Shown here piece by piece: positions 32,994-41,098 of a stretch of DNA of 64,000 nt; position 1 is the stretch's first letter; the number at the start of each line of letters is the position of its first letter. Position numbers and translations under genes: made by a program. Below the pieces are notes generated by a model. That model ran no database searches. It was given only the letters and a program-made list of their open reading frames with translations, and was not told the DNA's origin. Source of the stretch: an uncultured Myxococcales bacterium (GTDB lineage: Bacteria; Myxococcota; Myxococcia; Myxococcales; Myxococcaceae); contig CALJKW010000021.1 in assembly GCA_937980205.1 (NCBI GenBank), forward strand, positions 186,001-250,000. Direction: 5' to 3'.

Positions 32994-33949
32994 GGCGCCT
33001 CCTTCACGAACTGCTCGTCGGTGAGGGCTTCGAGGAAGGCGACGATGTCGGCGCGCTCCTGCTCGCTGAGCTCGAGCGGGCGGATGACGGGGTCGGTGTT
33101 CGGGTGGCCCGCGCCGCCCTTCGCGTAGTGGTCGACGACGGCGCGCAGCGTGGGGACCGAGCCGTCGTGCATGTACGGCGCGGTGACGCCCACGTTGCGC
33201 AGCGTCGGCACCTTGAACTTCCCGCGGTCGTCGGCGCGGCCGGTGACGGCTTCGCGGCCGAGGTCGCTCGAGTCGACGCCGTTGTTCGCGAACGTGTTGT
33301 TCGTGAGGTTGAAGCCGACGTGGCAGTGGAAGCACTCGCCGCGCTCGCCGAGGGCGATGGTGGCCCCGCGTTTCTCGGCGGCGGTGAGCGCCGAGGTGTC
33401 TCCGCGCAGGTGCCGGTCGTAGCGGCTGGACCCGCTGACGAGCGACCGCATGAACGACGCCAGCGCCTTCGCGACGACGTCGGCGTCGGGCGTGCGGCCA
33501 TACGCGCCCTTCGCCATGCGCACGTACTCGGGGTCGGCCGCGACGCGCTCGACGAGCTCGGGCACCGTCATGTCCATCTCGAGCGGGTTCGTGATGGGGC
33601 CGAGCGCCTGCTCCTCGAGGGTCTTCGCGCGGCCGTCCCAGAAGAACGTCGTGTTCCAGGCGAGGTTCTGAAGCGGCGGGGCGTTGCGCGTGCCGGTGCG
33701 ACCCTCGACGCCCACGCTGACGGCGCGCGGGTCGGCGAACGCGTTCGCCTGCAGGTGGCACGTCGCGCACGAGACGTCGCGGGTGCGCGAGAGCCGGGCG
33801 TCGTGGAACAGCTTGCGGCCGAGGTCGATGCGCGCGGCCGTCGGCTCGTTGTCGGCGGGCGAAGGCATCGGCGGGAAGTGGCTGGGGACGGTGACCGGCG
33901 AGGCACAGGCGGCCACCAGCGTGACGGCGAGCAGAGCAGTGCGGTTCAT
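32990..33949 (-). CDS. mbnH: MbnH-type diheme cytochrome c peroxidase-like enzyme
   Basis: This 319-aa exported protein (lipobox VAAC) belongs to the MauG/CcpA superfamily. The haem sites are CATCH and CFHCH, and the C-terminal MHDGSVPTLRAVVDHYAKGG is typical. Next to an MbnP gene it is best called MbnH, which in methanotrophs and others oxidises a Trp of MbnP to kynurenine so that MbnP can bind copper. It lies 12 nt after mbnP and overlaps doxX. Confidence 0.85.
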   Translation of the reverse strand: MNRTALLAVTLVAACASPVTVPSHFPPMPSPADNEPTAARIDLGRKLFHDARLSRTRDVSCATCHLQANAFADPRAVSVGVEGRTGTRNAPPLQNLAWNTTFFWDGRAKTLEEQALGPITNPLEMDMTVPELVERVAADPEYVRMAKGAYGRTPDADVVAKALASFMRSLVSGSSRYDRHLRGDTSALTAAEKRGATIALGERGECFHCHVGFNLTNNTFANNGVDSSDLGREAVTGRADDRGKFKVPTLRNVGVTAPYMHDGSVPTLRAVVDHYAKGGAGHPNTDPVIRPLELSEQERADIVAFLEALTDEQFVKEAP

Positions 33950-33961
33950 GGCGGCTCGTCC

Positions 33962-34771
33962 TCAGCGGATGGTGAAGACCGACGACTTGGAGATGTTGGT
34001 CGCCATCTGGGTGATCGGGGCGCCGCCGTGCGCGCCGCCGGACAGCGGCGGAGCGGCCTCTCCCGTCGGGCTCACGAACAGGCGGTTCACGTCGACGGTG
34101 ACGTCGAGCTGGCTGGCCTGGCCCGCGGCGACGGTCAGCGGCACGTGCAGGTGCAGGCTGCCGCGGTTCGCGTCCTCACCGACGTGGAAGAAGAACGGCT
34201 TCCACGCGCCGGCGCTCTGCACCTGGCCCTCGATCTTCAGGAAGATGTAGTTCGGGTCCCACGACCAGTACATGTCGGTGTCGACGTCGAGCGGAGCCGC
34301 ACGCATCGACGCGTCGCCGTGGTTCAGCGGCTCGCCGGTGGGGCAGGTGACGGGCACTCCGACGGAGAGGTTGACCGCCTTGTAGGTGCCGGGCGGCGCC
34401 ATGATCGCTACCGACTGGCTCGCTGGAGTGTCGGCATCGACGAACGCGACGCCGTAGGGCAGCGGGCTGCCGTCGGGCTTCGCGAGCGGCGCGCGGACCA
34501 CCGTTCCGCTCGAGTCGACCAGCGCCGCCTCGGACAGGTAGTAGCGGAGCTTGCTGACCTTGTACTGGGCTCCTGCCTCGGAGCTCAGCACCGACCCGAG
34601 CGCGAACGGCTGCGCGCCGGCGACGTTGCGGAGGTTCACCACGACGGGAACGCGCTTGCCGGCGAGCTCGTCCGCGACGGGCGGACAGTCGGCCAGGAAC
34701 GTCTTCTGGGCCGACGAGCAGGCGGGCAGCGAGAGGAGGACGGCGAGCGACATCAGCGCAATGCGAACCAT
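33962..34771 (-). CDS. mbnP: MbnP-family periplasmic copper-binding protein
   Basis: This 269-aa lipoprotein (lipobox LPAC) has the MbnP beta-sandwich. The stretch YKVSKLRYYLSEAALVDSSG is near the start. DTDMYWSWDPNYIFLKIEGQ holds the tryptophans that MbnH is known to modify. It has several exposed His residues (FHVGED, HLHVPL). The family binds Cu(I) and partners MbnH, encoded downstream. It is the first gene of the minus-strand unit and has an ECF-type promoter about 50 nt upstream. Confidence 0.88.
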   Translation of the reverse strand: MVRIALMSLAVLLSLPACSSAQKTFLADCPPVADELAGKRVPVVVNLRNVAGAQPFALGSVLSSEAGAQYKVSKLRYYLSEAALVDSSGTVVRAPLAKPDGSPLPYGVAFVDADTPASQSVAIMAPPGTYKAVNLSVGVPVTCPTGEPLNHGDASMRAAPLDVDTDMYWSWDPNYIFLKIEGQVQSAGAWKPFFFHVGEDANRGSLHLHVPLTVAAGQASQLDVTVDVNRLFVSPTGEAAPPLSGGAHGGAPITQMATNISKSSVFTIR

Positions 34772-34817
34772 GGAAGGCCTCGGTTTTCGGTGGAGTCGTC
34801 AGTGACTCGACGCCGCG

Positions 34818-34843
34818 AACGCGGGCCGCGCCGGTGCATTACA
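34818..34843 (-). promoter_or_regulatory. ECF-type promoter for mbnP operon
   Basis: Read on the minus strand: -35 TGTAAT (34843-34838), 16-nt spacer, -10 CGTT (34821-34818). Flanking bases also match the metallothionein promoter (CTGTAATGC shared, GCGTTyGCG shared). AT-rich hexamers are rare in this window, which makes the match stand out. Confidence 0.6.
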
Positions 34844-34867
34844 GCCGGCGGCGTTACTGATGTTTCC

Positions 34868-36298
34868 ATGCGGTCGGAGGCACCATCGACCCCCACGTCC
34901 GGTCAGCCCTTCTCGGGGCTCGGCCTCACGCTCGTGATCGCCATCGTGCTGCTCGGCTTCGCCGTCACGGCGTTCGTGACGCAGCGTGCCTCGCGGCGCG
35001 TCGAGTCGCTCTCCGAGACGATCGTGTCGAACTCGGCGCCCAGCATCGAGCGCCTCGCCGAGCTGCGCGCGCGCGTCTTCGAGGTCGAGCTGATGGCGTC
35101 GGACCTGCTGCACGCGGGCCCGGGGGCGCCGAGCGGGCAGGAGATCGACGCGGCGCTCGGGCACCTGCACGAGGCCGTCCGCGGCTACCTCGAGCTGGGG
35201 CAGCTGCCCGGCGAGTCCCCGTACTGGAACGAGGTCCAGCGCGCGACGCTTCAGTTCGACGACTCGGTGAAGGAGACGGTCGGGCTGCAGCTCACCGGCC
35301 GCCGGGCCGAGGCGCAGCGGGCGTTCGAGCAGCGGGTCGAGCCGGCTGGCCGCCAGCTCGTCGGCGCCTCGCTGCGCGCGGTCGAGTTTCACGCGCGGAC
35401 CAGCCGCGCGCTGGCGAGCAGCATCCGCGATTCGCGGGCGCACGCGATTCGCGTGATGAATGCGCTGTCGGCGGTGAGCATCGCGCTCGGGCTCGTCGGC
35501 GCGTACCTCCTGGTGCGACAGGTTCGCCGCCAGCGCGCGCTGACCGAAGAGCGCGCGAAGTTCCACGAGGCCAGGGCGGACGAGCTCGAGCAGTTCGCCG
35601 GTCGCGTCGCGCACGACGTCAAGAACCCCATCTCGGCGGCGAAGCTCGCCTCGGAGATCGCGCTGCGGCGGCGGCCGGGCCCCGAGGCGGCGGTGTTGCT
35701 CGGCAGGGTGCAGCAGAGCCTCGCGCGGGCCGACGCGATCACGTCGGCGCTGCTCGACTTCGCGCGGTCGGGCGCCCGGCCGGACCCCGGCGCGAGGACG
35801 GACCCGGGCGAGGTGCTCGCCGGTCTCGAGAGCGGCCTCTTGCCCGAGGCCGAGCGCCTGGGCATCGAGCTCGAGCTCGAGCGCGTGCCCCCGGTGCTCG
35901 TCGCGTGCAGCACCGGCGTGTACCTGAGCCTCGTCGGCAACCTGGTGAAGAACGCGATGAAGTACATGGGCCCGCGGCCGGTGCGGCGCATCACCGTGCG
36001 GGTGAGAGACGAGGGCGCGGCGGTGCGCACCGAGGTGATCGACACGGGGCCCGGTATTCCCGCGAAGAGCGCCGAGGCCCTGTTCCAGCCGTACTTCAGG
36101 CTGACACCGGATCGCGGCGCCGAGGGGCTCGGGCTCGGCCTCGCCACGGTGAAGAAGCTCGCCGAGGGCCACGGCGGCCGCGTCGGCGTCACGTCCGAGC
36201 TCGGCCGCGGCAGCACGTTCTGGTTCACGCTGCCGCGCGCGGGCTCGCGGTGGGAAATCGAACCGGCGGGGCGCGACGAACCGCTCGTCCACCACTGA
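34868..36298 (+). CDS. Membrane sensor histidine kinase
   Basis: This 476-aa protein has two membrane helices (about 19-39 and about 200-220) around a helical periplasmic sensor of about 160 residues. The kinase core follows: H-box FAGRVAHDVKNPISAAK, N-box NLVKNAMKYM, DTGPGIP and GLGLGLATVKKLAEGHGG. It probably phosphorylates a response regulator encoded elsewhere, because none is adjacent. It is divergent from mbnP with a 96-nt gap, so a link to metal sensing is possible but unproven. Confidence 0.85.
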   Translation: MRSEAPSTPTSGQPFSGLGLTLVIAIVLLGFAVTAFVTQRASRRVESLSETIVSNSAPSIERLAELRARVFEVELMASDLLHAGPGAPSGQEIDAALGHLHEAVRGYLELGQLPGESPYWNEVQRATLQFDDSVKETVGLQLTGRRAEAQRAFEQRVEPAGRQLVGASLRAVEFHARTSRALASSIRDSRAHAIRVMNALSAVSIALGLVGAYLLVRQVRRQRALTEERAKFHEARADELEQFAGRVAHDVKNPISAAKLASEIALRRRPGPEAAVLLGRVQQSLARADAITSALLDFARSGARPDPGARTDPGEVLAGLESGLLPEAERLGIELELERVPPVLVACSTGVYLSLVGNLVKNAMKYMGPRPVRRITVRVRDEGAAVRTEVIDTGPGIPAKSAEALFQPYFRLTPDRGAEGLGLGLATVKKLAEGHGGRVGVTSELGRGSTFWFTLPRAGSRWEIEPAGRDEPLVHH

Positions 36299-36346
36299 CG
36301 CCCGTTACTCATTCGACATGCAGTTGCAGAAGCACCCGGAGGCGCG

Positions 36347-37918
36347 ATGAACGCGCTGCGAGCCGACGTGGCCATCATCGGCGGAGGCCTGGGCGCTTGT
36401 GCCGCGGCGCTGGCCGTCGCGCGGCTCGGCCGGCGCGTCGTGCTCACCGAGGAGACGCGGTGGGTCGGCGGACAGCTCACGAACCAGGCCGTGCCCCCCG
36501 ACGAGCACCCGTGGATCGAGCGGTTCGGAGCGCCGGCGAGCTACCGCGCGCTGCGCAACGGCATTCGCGCCTACTACCGCCGCCACCTCCCGCTCACGCC
36601 GAAGGCGGCGGCCGACGAGGCGCTGAACCCGGGCAACGGCTGGGTCAGCAGGCTGTGCCACGACCCGCGCATCGCGGTGTCGGTGCTGCACGAGCTGATG
36701 GCGCCGCACCAGGTCGCCGGCCGCCTCATCGTGCTGGCCCCGCACCGGCTGACGCGCGCGGTCGCACTGGGGGACCGCGTCATCGGCGTGGTGGTGCGCG
36801 GCCTCGAGTCGGGCAACGACGTCGCCATCGACGCGCCGTACTTCATCGACGCGACTCCGTACGGAGATCTGCTCGCGCTCGCGGGCGTCGAGCACGTGGT
36901 CGGCGCGGAGGCGCAGTCCGCGACGGGCGAGCCGCACGCTCCCGAACGGGCCGACCCGAAGAACCAGCAGGCCATCACCATGTGCTTCGCGATGGAGCAC
37001 CTGCCCGGAGAGGATCACACCCTCGAGCGCCCCGCGCAGTACGAGCAGTGGCGAAAGCTGCGGCCGCCGCACTGGCCGGGGCTGCTGCTCGACTGGACGA
37101 CGCCGAGGCCCGAGACGCACGAGCCGATCCGCCGGCAGCTGTTCGAGGCCCCCGACGGCAAGCCGTGGTGGCAGTTCCGCCGCATCCTCGACGTCACGCA
37201 GTTTCAGCCCGGCTTCGCCAGGAGCGACGTGACCGTCGTGAACTGGCCGCACAACGACTATTGGCTCGGCCCGGTCGTGGGCGTCGACCCGGCGGAGGCC
37301 GCGAGGCACCTGTACGGCGCCGACGAGCTGAGCCTGTCGCTGTTGTACTGGCTGCAGACCGAGGCGCCGCGGCCCGACGGCGGCCAGGGCTACCCGGGCC
37401 TCAAGCTGCGCCCCGACGTGGTGGGCGGCGCCGCCGACGGGCTCGCGCTCGCTCCGTACGTGCGCGAGTCGCGCCGGCTGCGCGCCGAGCTCACCGTCGT
37501 CGAGCAGCACATCGCGCACCCGCTGCGGCCCGACGGGCCCGAGCTCTTCCCCGACTCGGTCGGCGTCGGCTGCTACCGCATCGATCTGCACCCGAGCACG
37601 AGCGGCGCGCCTTACCTCGATCTCGGCTGCTGGCCGTTTCAGATTCCGCTGGGCGCGCTCATCCCCGTGCGGGTCGAGAACCTGCTGCCGGGCGGAAAGA
37701 ACCTGGGCGTCACGCACATCACGAACGGCGCCTTTCGCGTGCACCCCGTCGAGTGGAGCGTCGGGGAAGCTGCGGGGTGTCTCGCGGTGTTCTGCCTCGA
37801 GAAGGGCGAGTCGCCGCGGGCGGTGCGGAGCAGGCCGGGTTCGCTCGACGCGTTCCAGTCGCTCCTGCGCAGGCAGGGCGTCGAGCTCGAGTGGCCGCGG
37901 CCACTGCAACCGTTGTGA
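36347..37918 (+). CDS. FAD-dependent oxidoreductase (FAD_oxidored family)
   Basis: This 523-aa protein has an N-terminal Rossmann motif DVAIIGGGLGACAAALAVA followed by VVLTEETRWVGGQLTNQAVP, the signature of the FAD_oxidored family. NLLPGGKNLGVTHITNGAFRVHPVEWSVGEAAG near the end completes the FAD site. Substrates of this family are mostly unknown. GGAGG precedes the ATG. The pyruvyltransferase gene follows by 8 nt. Confidence 0.82.
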   Translation: MNALRADVAIIGGGLGACAAALAVARLGRRVVLTEETRWVGGQLTNQAVPPDEHPWIERFGAPASYRALRNGIRAYYRRHLPLTPKAAADEALNPGNGWVSRLCHDPRIAVSVLHELMAPHQVAGRLIVLAPHRLTRAVALGDRVIGVVVRGLESGNDVAIDAPYFIDATPYGDLLALAGVEHVVGAEAQSATGEPHAPERADPKNQQAITMCFAMEHLPGEDHTLERPAQYEQWRKLRPPHWPGLLLDWTTPRPETHEPIRRQLFEAPDGKPWWQFRRILDVTQFQPGFARSDVTVVNWPHNDYWLGPVVGVDPAEAARHLYGADELSLSLLYWLQTEAPRPDGGQGYPGLKLRPDVVGGAADGLALAPYVRESRRLRAELTVVEQHIAHPLRPDGPELFPDSVGVGCYRIDLHPSTSGAPYLDLGCWPFQIPLGALIPVRVENLLPGGKNLGVTHITNGAFRVHPVEWSVGEAAGCLAVFCLEKGESPRAVRSRPGSLDAFQSLLRRQGVELEWPRPLQPL

Positions 37919-37926
37919 GGCATGCG

Positions 37927-39069
37927 ATGAACGAACGGCAGGAGTTTCAGATCGGTGTGTCCGGCTCGTACGGCGGCATGAACGTCGGCGACGAGGCGAT
38001 CCTCGAGGGGCTGCTCGGGAAGCTGTACGCGACCATCCCGGCGCGCGTGACGGTGTTCTCGAAGAACCCGGCGGACACGATGAGCAGGCACCGCGTGGCG
38101 CGGGCGATCGCTCCGCGGTCGCTGACGCGCAAGGAGATCCGCGAGGAGATCGGGAAGCTCGATCTGCTGATCCTGGGCGGCGGCGGAATTCTCTACGACC
38201 GCGACGCGGCCGAGTACCTGCGCGAGGTGTTCGTGGCGCACGAGCTGGGCGTGCCGGTGCTGCTCTACGCGATCAGCGCGGGGCCGCTCGAGACCGACGC
38301 CGCGAGGCGGGCGGTGCGCGACGCGCTCGAGGCCTCGGAGTCGACGATCATCTCCGTGCGCGATCGCCTCGGCCGCCGCCTGCTCGAGGACGTCGGGGTC
38401 TCGAAGGAGATCCACCTCACCGCGGACCCTGCGTTCATGCTGCAGCCCGAGCCCCTGCCCGAAGAGGCGCTGATCACCGAGGGCGTCGATCTCCACCGGC
38501 GGCTCGTCGGCTTCAGCGTGCGCGAGCCGGGGCCGGCGGCTCCGGATCTCGAGCCCGACGCGTACTACGCGCTGCTCTCGAACGCCGCCGACTACATCGT
38601 CGAGCGCTACGACGCCGACGTCGTCTTCGTGCCGATGGAGCGCATCGACGTCTCGCACAGCCACGCCGTCGTCGCCCACATGGAGAACTCGGAGCGGGCG
38701 GAGATTCTGCGGCGCACGTACCGGCCGGGGCAGCTCCTCGACCTGATGGGCCGCTTCCAGCTCGCGGTCGGCATGCGGCTGCACTTCCTCATCTTCGCGA
38801 CGCTGCAGGGGACTCCGTTCACGGCGCTGCCCTACGCGTCGAAGGTCGAGGGCCTGCTCGAAGATCTGGAGATCCCCTCGCCGCCGCTGAGCAACATCGG
38901 CATCGGGCAGCTCATCGCGCGCATCGACCGGACGTGGGACACCCGCGCGGCGCTGCGCGAGCACATCCTTCAGCGCGTGCCTGCGCTGAAGGCGCGCGCG
39001 GCGACGACGAACGAGCTCGTGCTGGGGCTCTTGAGCCGGGCCGGCGAGCGGCAGGCAGCGGCGCACTGA
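37927..39069 (+). CDS. Polysaccharide pyruvyl transferase family protein (CsaB-like)
   Basis: This 380-aa protein begins with the family motif GVSGSYGGMNVGDEAILEGLL. It continues through LILGGGGILYD and ends in the conserved VGMRLHFLIFATLQGTPFTALPYASKVEGLLEDLEI. CsaB-like enzymes move a pyruvyl group from PEP onto cell-surface glycans. No glycan genes are adjacent; the neighbour upstream is the FAD enzyme in the same direction. Confidence 0.85.
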   Translation: MNERQEFQIGVSGSYGGMNVGDEAILEGLLGKLYATIPARVTVFSKNPADTMSRHRVARAIAPRSLTRKEIREEIGKLDLLILGGGGILYDRDAAEYLREVFVAHELGVPVLLYAISAGPLETDAARRAVRDALEASESTIISVRDRLGRRLLEDVGVSKEIHLTADPAFMLQPEPLPEEALITEGVDLHRRLVGFSVREPGPAAPDLEPDAYYALLSNAADYIVERYDADVVFVPMERIDVSHSHAVVAHMENSERAEILRRTYRPGQLLDLMGRFQLAVGMRLHFLIFATLQGTPFTALPYASKVEGLLEDLEIPSPPLSNIGIGQLIARIDRTWDTRAALREHILQRVPALKARAATTNELVLGLLSRAGERQAAAH

Positions 39070-39146
39070 GGTGCTGGGGCCGCGGGGCGATGGGAAGACG
39101 CAGCCGGTTCGCAGCTCCTCTCGGCGTGAGCGGCGCGACGGCCGAC

Positions 39147-39980
39147 TCACTCCAGCGCGTAGCGGATGAACGCTCCGAACATCGGCTGCCACGCGCGCCA
39201 GCGGTGCCCGCCGGAGAAGACGACGTACTCGTGTGCGATGCCGTGCTCGAGGAGGTGGCGCTCGAACTTCGCGCTCGCCTCGTAGAGGCCGCCGAGATCG
39301 CCGTCGCCGTGGGCGAAGAAGATCTTGAGGCCGTCGACGTCGGCCGGCGACCGCCAGCGCAGGTACGGGTCCGACCGCCGCTTGCGCTCTTCGTCGCGGC
39401 CGAAGACGCGCTCGAGCCTCGCGAACGTCCGGTAGAACCAGTTGTCCATCATCTGGTCCATGCCTTGCGAGTCCAGGATGGGGCCGGAGAGCACGCCGAG
39501 CGACGCGAAGCGGTGGGGGTGGGCGAGCGCGAAGCGCAGCGCGCCGTTGCCGCCCATGGAGATGCCGAACACGTGGCAGCCCTCGCGACCGGGGCGGGTG
39601 TGAAACTCGGCTGCCACCTTCGGCATCACCTCGTCGATCACCCAGTCTTCGTAGCGGCGGCTGCCGTCGGCCCAGTTCGCCCAGAAGCCGCGGTTGCCCT
39701 CGGGCGCGGCGATGACCACGCGCGGTACGCGCCCGGCGCGGATCTCGGCGTCGAGCCATTCGGTGATGCCGTTCGAGTCGAGCGAGTGGGCGTCGTCGCC
39801 GCCGCCGCCGTGGAGGAAGACGAACAGCGGCAGCTGCTCCTCGGGCGAGAAGTCGGGCGGGGTGTAGACGCCGTACTCCATGGGGCGGCCCATCGCGGCG
39901 CTGTCGACGGTGCGGTAGGCCATGCGCTCGGCCGTGGTGGCGCAGCCGGCGAGCAGGAGGGTGATGCCCAGGCGGCCCAT
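39147..39980 (-). CDS. Lipoprotein esterase (alpha/beta hydrolase, EstD/Esterase-D-like)
   Basis: This 277-aa protein has a short signal with lipobox LLLAGC. The hydrolase core has LFVFLHGGGGDDAHSLDSNG (oxyanion), VFGISMGGNGAL (nucleophile), HGDGDLGGL and SGGHRWRAW (histidine). The set resembles esterase-D and feruloyl-esterase-like enzymes. ATG 39992 is an alternative start 4 codons upstream. Confidence 0.8.
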   Translation of the reverse strand: MGRLGITLLLAGCATTAERMAYRTVDSAAMGRPMEYGVYTPPDFSPEEQLPLFVFLHGGGGDDAHSLDSNGITEWLDAEIRAGRVPRVVIAAPEGNRGFWANWADGSRRYEDWVIDEVMPKVAAEFHTRPGREGCHVFGISMGGNGALRFALAHPHRFASLGVLSGPILDSQGMDQMMDNWFYRTFARLERVFGRDEERKRRSDPYLRWRSPADVDGLKIFFAHGDGDLGGLYEASAKFERHLLEHGIAHEYVVFSGGHRWRAWQPMFGAFIRYALE

Positions 39981-40095
39981 GACCCAAGGCATAACGCTGT
40001 CCACTGCAGGTGACTGTGCCCTGCGGTTCCCCGGCCTGGCCGTGGCGCATCGCGGGCTTCGCGTGGCGCAACAGGCGCAATGCGTCGCGGGCACC

Positions 40096-41076
40096 ATGAG
40101 CACTCCCGCCGCCGTCCGCCGCCTGAACCACGACATCCGCCGTCTCAACAGCGCCGAGAAGACCCGGGATCGAGCGCTCGACCACGTCCAGAAGGACAGG
40201 AAGGAGCTCAAGCAGGACCGCCGCCACATCGACCACGTGCGCGACGCCTTCGAGGACAACCGGAAGGAGCTGAAGGGCGATCGCAAGGAGCTCTCGAAGA
40301 TCCGCGCGAGCGGAGACAAGCGCCTCGACGCGTTCGAGGCGAAGGAAGAAGAGCTGCGCGAGCGCATCGAGGCCTCGACCGACCCGCTCACCGGCACGAC
40401 CGACCCGTTCCTCGAAGCGCAGCTCCGGCAGGTCGAGCAGCGGCACGCCGAGGTGCAGCGGTCGCTCGAGCAGCGCCTCAACGGCAAGCGCGACGCGATC
40501 GAGAAGACGCAAGCCGGAATGGATCGGCAGCGCGGCGAGATCAAAGACACGCGCCGCGAGATCAAGGACGAGAAGCGCGACCTGAAGAAGGACCTGCGCG
40601 TGCTCGACCGCGCCCGCGACCGCGTGAAGGACGCGCGCCAGGACGCGCTCGAGCACCTGCGGCCCGCGCAGTACGAGATGGGCCTCGAGGCCACGAACCG
40701 CGCCCGCCGCGAGCTCGGCCTGAAGCCGGTCGACGAGCCGATCCGCCCCGACCGCGGCCCCGGAGACGTCAGCGGCGTCTCGAACGCCGGCCTCGGCGGC
40801 CTCAACTCGAAGACCGCGTGGGCGGCGAAGGTCGCGCGCAAGATGGGCCTCACCGTCACGTCGACGACGGGCGGTCAGCACGCGCCCGGCTCGTACCACT
40901 ACTCGGGCCGCGCGGTGGACGTGGCCGGCCCCGCGAGCGCGATGGCGCGCTTCTACCGGTTCATGGCGAAGAAGAACCCGACCGAGCTGTTCTACGACCC
41001 GCTCGGCGGCATCAAGAACGGCGTGCAGATCGGCGCGATCGGCGGCCACTCCAGTCACGTGCACGTGGCGTTCTGA
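40096..41076 (+). CDS. Coiled-coil protein with C-terminal M15-like peptidase fold
   Basis: This 326-aa protein has about 190 residues of highly charged coiled coil (repeats such as DRKELKQDRRHID, KGDRKELSKIR and DKRLDAFEAKEEEL). A compact C-terminal domain of about 110 residues follows, with SYHYSGRAVDVAG and GGHSSHVHVAF. The H-x6-D and H-x-H pattern fits the zinc site of M15 (D-Ala-D-Ala carboxypeptidase-like) peptidases. No signal peptide is seen, so a cytoplasmic or non-classically released role is possible. Confidence 0.7.
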   Translation: MSTPAAVRRLNHDIRRLNSAEKTRDRALDHVQKDRKELKQDRRHIDHVRDAFEDNRKELKGDRKELSKIRASGDKRLDAFEAKEEELRERIEASTDPLTGTTDPFLEAQLRQVEQRHAEVQRSLEQRLNGKRDAIEKTQAGMDRQRGEIKDTRREIKDEKRDLKKDLRVLDRARDRVKDARQDALEHLRPAQYEMGLEATNRARRELGLKPVDEPIRPDRGPGDVSGVSNAGLGGLNSKTAWAAKVARKMGLTVTSTTGGQHAPGSYHYSGRAVDVAGPASAMARFYRFMAKKNPTELFYDPLGGIKNGVQIGAIGGHSSHVHVAF

Positions 41077-41098
41077 GGCTTGCGCCACCGCACGGGCC

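Noticed and set aside
40064..40079. GG-N10-GC element with tandem GCGCAA before the coiled-coil/M15 gene
   Set aside because: Poor -12 half and direct rather than inverted repeats; not counted in the regulon.
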